A program made the position numbers and the translations under genes. A stretch of DNA of 64,000 nt from Hydractinia symbiolongicarpus. Taxonomy: Eukaryota > Cnidaria > Hydrozoa > Anthoathecata > Hydractiniidae. The stretch spans positions 6,939,001-7,003,000 of the forward strand of contig NC_079888.1 of the NCBI RefSeq assembly GCF_029227915.1, in the 5' to 3' direction. Shown here one piece after another: positions 24,091-32,917 of this stretch. Each line of letters starts with the position of its first letter. The stretch's first letter is position 1. The notes under the pieces were generated by a model, which had not been told where the DNA came from, made no database searches, and saw only the letters and a list, made by a program, of their open reading frames with translations.

Positions 24091-25884
24091 GTACAATCAT
24101 CAGATAATTGTCAAAAATTAACGTTCAGAGAATATTTAAGATATTATCATGTTTACTGAATGTAATTAACAATGTTTAGATATTCATTTCTAAACCAAAT
24201 TATTCGTTGCCTAATTTTTGTACAGCAATTGTAATGCCCATTTTCGTACAAAAATGCCCATCTTCGTACAAGCGCGAAAAGTGACCAACCTCGTACAACG
24301 GGTCAATTTCGTACGGAACAGTGCTGCCTGGGGATGCAATAATCGTAGCCTGGTTGAATTTGAAAATGAATTAATATCTTCAACCATAAGTTTTTTTAAA
24401 TTTCCGAAAGATTCAGGAACAAGGAAAGTGTGGTGCAGCCGAATTAAACGTATTGATGGACAAGACAACTTTAGAGTAACCAGCCATACTGTGCTGTGCG
24501 AAAAACACTTTGCAAAAAGTGATATAATAAAAGCCCCTGGAGGGACACGCCGCAGATTGAGAGATGGAGCCAAACCTACACTATTTGAAAATGTGGAGGA
24601 TTTTAGCAAAAGAAAAGCTCCTGTTAACAGACCATCTCCTCGAAAAAAATTTAGAGAAACATCCACTCTAATTCCTGATGAGACTGATATAGGGGATGAT
24701 TCCACTGAATTTGTAGCTGAGCCAGACTTTATTATGAGGGAGGAACCAGACGCAATTTTTTTGTCAAAAGAAGTTGAAAAGCTTACAGAAGAAAAAAAGA
24801 GTTTGTGTAAAGAGATAGAAATGTTGAAACACAAACTCATGGAAAAAATTTCTACAGTTAAAATAAAATTTGTCGAAAATGTTTTGTCATCTGATGCATC
24901 ATGTAAACATTACACTGGCATACCAAACATCGAAGTGTTTAAAGAATTATTAATTTTTTTAAACCCAGGACAAAATGGAGAAAATGTTATTCTTTACAAT
25001 AATCAAGATGTCAAAGGTTTTAGTGATAGAGGTAGACCACGTACGCTGTCCCCTCTTGAAAGTTTTTTATTGACCCTTGTTAGAATGCGAAGAAACTTTG
25101 ATGTTTGCCATTTATCATATTTGTTTGAAGTGTCTGAAGGTACTGTAACAAATACTTTTCAAACGTGGGTAAATTATATGTATGTTAAGCTCGGAACAAT
25201 ATGCATTTGGCCTTCCCGCAGTCAAGTTCAAGAAAATATGCCAGCTAGTATGAAAGAAAGATTTGCAAACGTACGATGCATTATAGATTGTGTAGAGTTT
25301 AAAATTGCAGTGCCTTCATCTTTATATTTACACAAAATGATGTACTCAGAATACAAAAGTCACACCACCGTTAAAGTACTTGTTGGCATTGCTCCTGGTG
25401 GAGGTTTCACATTTATATCGAGTGCCTACCCCGGTAGCATCTCAGATAAAGATATTGTTGTCAAAAGTGGTTTATTATTTCCAGAACTTTGGCAGGCAGG
25501 AGATGCTATTATGGCTGATCGAGGTTTTTTGATAGAGGACTATGTAAAACCTCTTGGTGTGGAATTAATTATGCCATCATTTTTGAAAGGACGCGAGCAA
25601 TTTTCAGAGTCTGAAGTAGTCAAAAGTCAACAAATAGCATCAGAAAGAATTCATGTGGAAAGAATGATTCAACGACTCAAATGTTTTCGAATATTCGATC
25701 GAGTTATTCCAGTAAACATGTTGAACTCCCTGAATCAAATTATTTCGGTATGTGGTATTCTCACAAATTTTCAAGACCCTATTTTAAAGTAAACAAACAA
25801 CTTTAGACTGAAGCAATGTTTTAAATCAAAAATATTTACAAAAAGAGTGATATATATACATTACAAATATATACAGGTCTTATT

Positions 25885-28371
25885 TTACATCAATTTGTCC
25901 TGATCTTTCTCTATGATTTGTGGTAGCATATATGTAAAGTAAAACCGTAAAATGTTTTTTTGTAGTTCTTGCCAGTATTTCATGTCAAATGGCACTCTGT
26001 CGATTACAAGACCTTTTGAGGTATAAAAAATAAAATCACACCATGTTTGACATGTGATAGCCAATTGCATTTGTATCTGATTGTAATATGTGTGATCTTT
26101 ATTTATTTTGATATTTTCTGTATTGCTGTCATAGAGAATGCAAGGGTTTTTCGCCACAGAACACACTAACTTTGGATCTATGTCTCTGTACAAGTGACTG
26201 CATTTTACCTCAAGGATGCCATAAAAGCCATTGCAGTTAACTCTTCCATCTGGTGTAGCTCCAAGCACATAATTATTTTGATCTATTGTTAAACCATTAT
26301 TTTCCACAACAACTTGGAAACCTGCAATCTTCATGTATCTTTCATAATGTGCAATGGCTATGGGTTCATGATATCGTCCATACTCAAATTTAACTTTTAA
26401 AAACTGTTGTGGTACACAACCATGCACTATATTTCGTGCTAAAGTTTTTAAGCCTCTTTCTGTTTTGGGTCCACTGTTTCCAAGTTTGTTGCACAGTGAG
26501 GCAGTAAATCTGTTTTCTCTATACTTGAACCAATTTGGATTGTTAGCTTGGTCTCGTGTATTTTTTTCGATGCTGATTGCATCAGCTGCCTGCTCTTTTA
26601 AATTTTGTAGTAACATTAGCTTTTTTTGCTCAACTAAATGAATTTCATTGGCATAATTATCGATAACATTGTCATTTTGTTTAAAAAAGTGGTCAGTAAA
26701 ATCTGAAAACAAAACCCGGTCGCCCTTGTTTCCATCCTCCTTAATGTTACAGTAAACTTTAAAATCTGGTGGCATTAAGGCACATTGGTAGCTCAGAATA
26801 GATCCAAATGGCACCGGCCCAAATTGTGTTTGCGTGTATAGCTGAGGATTTGTGTTCATAATTTTTGGTGCATGTGCTTTGCCATGAAAATTAGTGACGT
26901 TGTCAAGCAAAATTCTCAAACTGTCACTACGTGTGTCTCTGTTATGTTCAGATCTTGGCTCGTACAATGAAGATGTAATTCCTTTTTTAGAAGCTCCTTC
27001 AGTATTTGTGGCATTCCTTTTTGAATCTGGTGATTTAATGGTTAGTTCTGAGACAGGTGGCTTTTGCATATATTCTCTTGCCTGCGGTACATTCCAAACA
27101 CATGGCATTGATGTGCATGCTTTAGGCTCTGGAATCATACGCAATTCATCAACTACCCATTTAGCTAACAGTTTCATAACGGCATAGCAATGCGAACATG
27201 TGCCGGTTTTTCCGGCTGGACATTGACAATGTGCAAATACAACTTCACCATTAATTTTGTTAAGTACAATAAACACCCATCTATTCATTTTTTTTAAACT
27301 TGCAGCAGCTATACCTTTTATACAAAATATATTATTGTCTTGTTTGACATATATTGTGCTGGTATCAATGTATTTTTCTTCTACAAATTGTTCACCTCTT
27401 GCAAAATGTTTTTTAATTGTTTTAGCCTTTTCAACAAATGTATTGTTTACTTTTGTGTGATAGTCTGTCATTTGCGTAACGGTAAAGACAGGTACACCTT
27501 GCAAAGACTTTGACCAGCCAGTGAGGTCCAATGGATTTTTCATATCATTTTGTATTGCTGAGGGTGCTTCAGGTAGTGAGCCTTCTTTCCAAAGCGGTTT
27601 TAAAATTTTTCCTAGCTCCATTGCTTTTTTCCTAATCCAAAGCTTATCAGGTGTTGGATCAACAATCTTCTGATTGTTTTTATTCTCAAAGTAGTTCCAT
27701 ACTCTAAAGTGAAGAAAAATACATTGAATACAAATGTGTTGCTTTTTATGCATACAAAATCTTGAATTTAGGAAAATATTTTTTTAGAATATATATTATA
27801 TATAAATAGCTACATACACATATGATGGTAAAAAAGCATGTAAAATAATTTTCTATGAAAATATTATAAAATCCAAGTTTATTGAGGTTGCTCTGACTTC
27901 TGTTGTGAAATTGTAATTACCAACATTCCACTTTTCTTATGTTTCTAGATTTGTGTTTGCAATATAATAAAGCCATAATTCTGTTCAGCTTCTCTCTACA
28001 ATTTAATATCACTTACCTAACTTGGGCATCTTTTAGTGTGTGAATACCACGTAGAGTGTCTCCTCTAAATACTAACCACTGTTTTAAATGTTCCATAGGA
28101 TATTTTGAAAGCATTGTAACATTTAATTTTACATATGGGTTGTCAATATCATCTTCTGTGAGAGTAATGGCATCCATATCTACATAAATTTAAAAAACCT
28201 ATATATATACATTTTTTATAGTTTTCGTTTTCCTAACAATCACTTTTTTCCATTAAAACGTAAATTTCTCTTGCTAGCTAGCTTAAAAGTTTAAGGTTAC
28301 TTACCAACCATGTTGTTTTTGAAATAATCATCAAAATCTGGTATCTCCAACTCGTGTTTTTTAAAATCCAT
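25885..28371 (-). CDS. YqaJ-type nuclease with SWIM zinc finger, second gene of the ISL2EU-like element
   Basis: Three exons on the minus strand: 28371-28305, 28179-28017 and 27703-25885, totalling 2049 nt (682 aa) with consistent phases. The start is ATG 28371 (MDFKKHELEIPDF). Around residues 230-250 is a SWIM-type CxCx(n)CxH motif (HCQCPAGKTGTCSHC). Around 475-590 is a phage YqaJ-like exonuclease fold: NRFTAS, the EYGRYHEP segment, GATPDGRV and LEVKCSHLY, which supply the expected E, D and ExK metal ligands. It is convergent with the transposase, ending 92 bp after the transposase stop. In this transposon class such a protein presumably processes DNA ends, but that role is inferred. No stop or frameshift is visible. 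Confidence 0.9.
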
Positions 28372-28668
28372 ATTGAGCTGAGATTTAGCTATTAAAATAA
28401 CTGTTTTTTACAAATTTTAGATATAATATTTCTGAAATAAAGCTTGTCACAAAACCAACACTTCCACAGATCTTGTCTTCAAACTCAGAATGCCAGCGCT
28501 TATTAATGTCAAAAGATGCGTAACTTTATAGAGATAAAGCCTTTTATTAAGGAGTTAACTCGTTTTTATGTAAATATCGCCCTCATAATAATGTATCTCC
28601 GCAGCATTTTGAATCTGTTGTTAGCGTAAACAAAGAATCATATTGGAAGCAATTAGTAAAGAATTTTA

Positions 28669-28731
28669 AGCACCGCTTGCCTCGTTTCCGTGCAACGAAG
28701 CAAAGTTACGCAATCATTTATGAAAAGGTCT
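28669..28731 (-). repeat. right terminal inverted repeat of the ISL2EU-like element
   Basis: Inverse of 17661-17723, ending ATTTATGAAAAGGTCT, followed by the AT target duplicate. Confidence 0.85.
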
Positions 28732-29106
28732 ATCCATGAAATAAAATGAAATTTTCTTGTAATGCCGTAAAGTTTTTTTAATGCGCATGTCCATGTTAGA
28801 AATTTCTTTTGCTCGGGAACTATTACAACAAGTGGAGATCACCCTATGGATTCACGACTTTTTTATCAAAACTTGCACGGGACGGAGCAAAAAGGGCTCT
28901 GCACCTTTACCCCTGTTCTAAAAGGAGATCCTGAAGACCGCCCTAATGAAAAGTCCCTTTCTCTTGTTTGATTACACCTTCGAGTACAAATTCTGTAACC
29001 CTTATATCTTTCGCCTGAAAATCGTTATAAAAACTTTGCAAAGAAGTAATTTATTAAACTAGAGACACTAATCGTGTAAAGATAAGAATTAATATATATA
29101 TTTATT
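28732..29106. other. spacer between transposon and repeat region
   Basis: No gene is seen. The segment lies between the right end of the ISL2EU-like element and the 54-bp repeats. Confidence 0.4.
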
Positions 29107-29268
29107 GCGCCCCGCCGAAGGGGCGCACATTTAGTGGACCGCGGGTATATAGTGTTTGTTGCGCCCCGCCGAAGGGGCGCACATTTAGTGGACCGCGGGT
29201 ATATAGTGTTTGTTGCGCCCCGCCGAAGGGGCGCACATTTAGTGGACCGCGGGTATATAGTGTTTGTT
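29107..29268 (+). repeat. three tandem 54-bp GC-rich hairpin repeats
   Basis: Three essentially identical 54-bp units start at 29107, 29161 and 29215. Each contains GCGCCCCGCCGAAGGGGCGC, a perfect 7-bp stem with a 6-base loop, then a spacer with TTAGTGGACCGCGGG. The array is strikingly GC-rich for this region. Its motif GGGGCGCA..TTAGTGG also occurs near the right end of each 2.66-kb unit, for example near 35493. Open frames on both strands here are repeat artefacts. Confidence 0.85.
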
Positions 29269-29272
29269 TTGT

Positions 29273-29330
29273 GTATGGGAGAAGTTTTTTTCTTACTCTC
29301 AACTTCGCGGGGGAACTTCGGCTCGAACAT
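29273..29330 (+). repeat. 58-bp junction sequence of the 2.66-kb array, left copy
   Basis: GTATGGGAGAAG through GGCTCGAACAT is identical to the unit junctions at about 35526-35583, 38192-38249 and 40857-40914. There it continues directly into CCAACCTAGG; here it continues into unrelated TAGTCTAG, showing an insertion at this point. Confidence 0.85.
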
Positions 29331-30297
29331 TAGTCTAGTAAACTAAACTCATCATTTTTCCCTTTTTGATATTTTTGATAGAGAAGAGAAAAAAGAGAGT
29401 TTAGAATAACCTACCTTGACAGTTAACATTCAAACTGACAACTGATTTCAAAATCAAAAATATTAGCCACTTAAATTTCACAGTATTGTTCTTAAATATT
29501 CGCATAATTATTTTGGAAGTCACTTTAAAACATGGCGGATTAAAAACAAACATTGATTAGCTTAAGGTAGCTAGCTAGCTATAGCTGCGACTAAAAGACA
29601 AAAAATTCTAGCTTTAGTCAAATAAAATCGCTAGAAATGGCTTAAATACTAAAAAAGAATAATGGAGTTACCGCATAATAATTTTTAATATGTTTGAACA
29701 TTTAAAAGTATCCCACCAAACTCACATTTATTGAAAAATATCAGTCAACGCACATGCAGCTGCCTGCTTGATCAATCGCCATTTAAAACACCTTTTAAGC
29801 GATGACATTTAGATAGAACGTTGTTTACAGTTGCTTGGTTGTCTTTTCTAAACAAGAAGGAATAGTATCTTATTCGTGTTAAGCATGGAAAAAGCATCCA
29901 CATCTCGAAATCTTGATAGATTATTTTTCCTCACAGCACTCTCCTTCTGTGATTAAAAGTTTGAAAAAAATATACAACTGTATACTGTAATAAGGTTTTA
30001 ACCACCGCGAGTGAGTGGACTAATGTCTTTAAAGTTCAAGCGGGAAATTTAAGAAAACACATGGAGCGCACATGTACAAAAAACAACACTACGATATAAA
30101 AAAACCCTTGTGTCTGGAGTTGAAAGAAGTATGACTTCATGTCGTCTTTGTTTGAAAGAATATAAAAACTGAAAGGAAAGTAGACATCTCTTGTGGCCTA
30201 TGGAGTTGCAGAGGCTGCACAAAATTGGCTTCCAACTCCTTAATCGTGATATTGATAGTGTTAATAATGACGACAGGAAAAAAAAGAGTGTGTAAAT

Positions 30298-31663
30298 GGA
30301 TCGGTGTGTGACAAGTGCTATAGAGGAATAGGAGTACTGGAGAAAGCAGAAGAACTCAGATTGAGGTGGAAAAACTGTAGATTTAAACGAAAATGTAAAA
30401 TTGCTGACGATCAGGTAATTCATGAGCGATTTTTTTGTGTTATTCTTTTCTTTGTATCGTTGATACTATATACACTAGTTTTTTTCATAGAATGCTTCAG
30501 AACTAGATTCCTTAAATATCGTAGTTGAAAACGAGTGCAAACAGGAAATGGCAAGAGTTGAGCGTGACAATTTAATGACAGACGTCTCTGTCGATGCTTT
30601 AGTCAATTTTAACGACGCGAAATTCTTAGAGAGGATGGAAGAACTTTGCCCAATCCTGTCGGCTGCCATAAGAGGTGTAGTAGCTGGAGGGAAAGGGTAA
30701 GATCGATGACTCTCCAAGAGATACGGAGAGCAACAAAATGTTACGAATATGTTCTATACGCTTAATATTTTACAGGGTATATATTGGACAACAAGTGGCG
30801 TGTTTCGGAATCCTGTTCAAAGCAAGATATCATAAAAGCAGAGCCTGTATAGTCTCGCATCGCAATGACCAGCTGTTCATTGCCGCTGGTGCTAAGAAGC
30901 GGGCGTTTAAATGGTTCAATGCCCTTGGTGTAACCAATAGTTATCAAACTGCATTGAACAAAAACAAGAAATTAGCCTGTAATTATGACCAAGACGTTAA
31001 AGGTTGGAAAAATATGATAGAATCCAATGATCCGGAGAGTGTTGGGTACCAGGTAATACTTTTTTCTCTAGTAATTCAGAAACGTTGCATTTCAAATATA
31101 AGCTGCATATATATTGTATGTTGGCAGATTATTGGCGATAATCTAGACTACGAAGTTAACGTCAGACACCAAGGAATCAACAATCCCAATAGGAGTCATC
31201 ACTGGTTTCATTACATAGCTGTTAAAGATCGCGTGCACCCCTCTCAAGGTCATTTTCAAATTATTTAATTTTATGTCAAATGCAATAAATGGAATTGGCT
31301 TAAATTTTATAATTATGTTTGGGTATATCATGATTGATTGATTTAGATCCTAAAAGTTTTGAAGATTACAGGCGTGCAAGTGTTCTACCAGATAACCACA
31401 CGCTCGTGATGTTGGCAGATAATTTCAAGCACTTGGTAACAAGAACTATCGTATCCTTCATACCAGCGTTTGAATCTTTCAAGAAACATACGCAGAAACA
31501 TATAGCACATCCATTCGTCGATGAAATGTCGAAAAAATCAGAGGTTGTTAGTCTTGGACTGTTGTTGGAGTCGGAAAACACGGCATCTGGAATTACCAAG
31601 ATCTTACGTCATATACAGAAAGAATATGTGCCACAAACGATAAACGAAAACGGAAAATTGGAG
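30298..31663 (+). pseudogene. DUF6589-like gene remnant
   Basis: Recognisable exons with good splice sites are about 30298-30414, 30491-30696, 30776-31052, 31128-31248 and 31347-31663, all joining in frame. They include CDKCYRG, VYIGQQVACFGILF, GDNLDYEVNVRHQG, HHWFHYIAVKDRVHP and LPDNHTLVMLADNFKHLV, a pattern I associate with the DUF6589 family found in many cnidarian and fungal mobile genes. Upstream sequence encodes a possible partner zinc ligand (SCRLC near 30140) but has an in-frame TGA near 30167 and a frame change near 30292. A peptide starting MEKASTSR at 29885 may be a first exon. The gene stops abruptly after 31663, lacking the rest of the domain. Molecular function is unknown. Confidence 0.6.
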
Positions 31664-31684
31664 GTCAGTAAATTCATAACAAAA

Positions 31685-32639
31685 TTATATGTTTGCCTCG
31701 CCGCAAGTTCCGATAACAAGCTGGGTCAAATCAACATCCACAGTGGCACTGAGGGCAAGAATAGGTAAATCTTGACAACAGATAGACCGCATTTCACTGA
31801 TTCTACCAAATGCTTCTCTGAATGGCTTGTCCTCATTGCTCATTGGTGAGGCACCCCTAAGATAAGGATATATAAACATTATAAAGCTATAAAATAAAAC
31901 TTGGTTCAAAAAATGGAAAACGTTTTCATCTTTTACAGAGAGTGGCAGAAAATGAGCCTGCATCTGCATGTACAGTAAAGTTCATGCTGTTTTGCATTAA
32001 ACTACACTCTCTTTTCTCTCCCTAAAAACTAAAGATGCATAGAGGAATATCATGGGGTCAGATTTAGTTATATCTAGCATCATATTATGATGGAGGATGT
32101 TATTATACAAAACATACATTCTGAAAATGCTTTCTTTGCAGCTTTGGGGCACCAATAATAAAAACACCATACCATGACACTTTGTGTACTTCATCCACAA
32201 CAAGGCAAACAGCATTGTCCAGTACAAATTTAGATGAGAGAAACTGTCTCCACCTGGCATTATTAAGCCAAGATTCAGGTGTGCCAATCAAAATATTGAA
32301 ATTGCCAGATATAATATCCCCATAATCATCGCAATCTAGTTTGGAAGCCTTTAATCCTAACGCACTTAACGAATTTGCAGATGAAACTTGATCTTGGATT
32401 AAAGAAATAAGAGGAGAAACGACTAAAACAAGTGGTGAAGGTGCTATATTTAACTCCAAACACACACTTGGTAAAAGTTGGTAGATTAAACTTTTACCAT
32501 AACACGTTGGAAAAATACACAAGGTATCGACTCCATTTAAAATATTTACCACAGCTTCTAATTGTTTGGGTTTAATTGAAAAAGAAAGTGGAACTAAAAT
32601 GTTTGAGATGACTTTTGAAACATCCGAAACAGTCGCCAT
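31685..32639 (-). pseudogene. truncated RecQ-like DNA helicase
   Basis: Two minus-strand exons, 32639-32173 and 31856-31685, join in frame as TG|G. They encode helicase motifs 0 to III: KPKQLEAV, FPTCYGKSLIYQL (Walker A), VVSPLISLIQDQV, ILIGTPESW, VVDEVHKVSW (DEVH box), PFREAFGRISEMRS and LALSATV. The frame then stops at 31685, so the second RecA domain and all C-terminal RecQ parts are missing. Walker A has Cys where RecQ normally has Gly (PTGxGKS). It converges on the DUF6589 remnant, and both end within about 20 bp of each other, which suggests deletion of a shared middle part. Confidence 0.7.
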
Positions 32640-32822
32640 GTTCAATGAAATAAATTAAATCCATAATTTTAATCATCAGCCTCACTATAATATAATTAAA
32701 AGGGTGTAGCTTTCTTTATTAGTTTAGTTGATACGGCCACGGATCAACAAAATTGTTGCGCAACTGCCCTGCAAAAATTAGCCAATCAGAAAGTAGCAGT
32801 TGCATTCCTACGGTAGGTTAGT

Positions 32823-32906
32823 CCTGTCTCTCTTTTCAGCGATAGCGCGCTAAAAAAAGCAGGGTTAAAAAAGCAGGACAGCGCGAGAGCAGAAAAGAGA
32901 GACAGG
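32823..32906. repeat. hairpin-forming inverted repeat
   Basis: CCTGTCTCTCTTTTCAGCG at 32823 pairs with the inverse arm ending AGAAAAGAGAGACAGG at 32906, with an 11-base core near AGCGCG on each side. It is immediately followed by a second palindrome, GACAGGTATCCTGTC (32901-32915), at the right edge of the 3.6-kb insertion. Confidence 0.7.
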
Positions 32907-32917
32907 TATCCTGTCTA

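Larger units (their letters stand above)
17799..24320 (+). mobile_element. Ginger-like DNA transposon (retroviral-type integrase), 6522 bp
   Basis: The ends are TGTTCCGTACG at 17799 and its exact inverse CGTACGGAACA at 24320, flanked by a 4-bp direct repeat GTGC (17795-17798 and 24321-24324). Ends of TGT...ACA type, a 4-bp target duplication and a retroviral-type integrase with added protease-like and PHD domains match what I recall of Ginger elements. Subterminal regions (17800-17895, 24233-24320) carry several TCGTACA-type motifs in both orientations. It sits inside the THAP finger of another transposase, so the host gene frame marks both edges exactly. Confidence 0.85.
17743..25792 (+). 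pseudogene. THAP-domain DDE transposase of the ISL2EU-like element, interrupted by a transposon
   Basis: The coding sequence starts at ATG 17743, about 20 bp inside the left TIR, runs to 17798, and resumes at 24325 in the same frame, ending at 25792. The parts total 1524 nt (507 aa). The break falls inside the THAP zinc finger: the first Cys (18) is left of the insertion and its partner (23, in AWGCNNR) is right of it. The CxxH pair LCEKHF follows, so the C-x4-C ... C-x2-H pattern spans the break. Downstream is a coil-like segment, then a DDE_Tnp_4 domain with candidate catalytic residues D340 (IIDCVEF), D393 (SISDKDI) and E464 (HVERMIQR). The right-hand part is an uninterrupted open frame with no decay seen, so the insertion is the only visible lesion. 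It would act in the nucleus, binding and cutting element ends. Confidence 0.85.
17661..28731. mobile_element. ISL2EU-like DNA transposon containing a nested Ginger-like element
   Basis: Imperfect terminal inverted repeats of about 63 bp start AGACCTTTTCATAAAT at 17661 and end with the inverse at 28731; both arms also share ACAAGCGGTGCT or GGCAAGCGGTGCT at their inner edges. The flanking dinucleotide is AT on both sides (17659-17660, 28732-28733), a 2-bp target duplication. Inside are a THAP plus DDE_Tnp_4 transposase (+) and a YqaJ-type nuclease with SWIM finger (-), the pair I associate with ISL2EU elements. Without the nested insertion and its extra 4-bp duplication the element is about 4.55 kb. 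The call combines visible structure with recalled family features. Confidence 0.85.
29331..32917. mobile_element. 3.6-kb insertion with DUF6589-like and RecQ-like gene remnants
   Basis: The segment is flanked by the 9-bp direct repeat CTCGAACAT (29322-29330 and 32918-32926). The uninterrupted sequence GGCTCGAACATCCAACC survives at three neighbouring unit junctions, so this is an insertion with target duplication. Its ends start TAG and finish CTA. Weak subterminal inverted similarity exists: AAAAGAGAG then TAACCTACC at 29407 on the left, and the inverse at 32812-32820 on the right. It contains two converging broken genes. The transposon class is not recognised, and it may be an internally deleted derivative. 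Confidence 0.65.

Noticed and set aside
29102-29346. Open frames with repeated peptides on both strands
   Set aside because: The 54-bp unit is a multiple of three and lacks stops; there is no start context, motif or codon signal.
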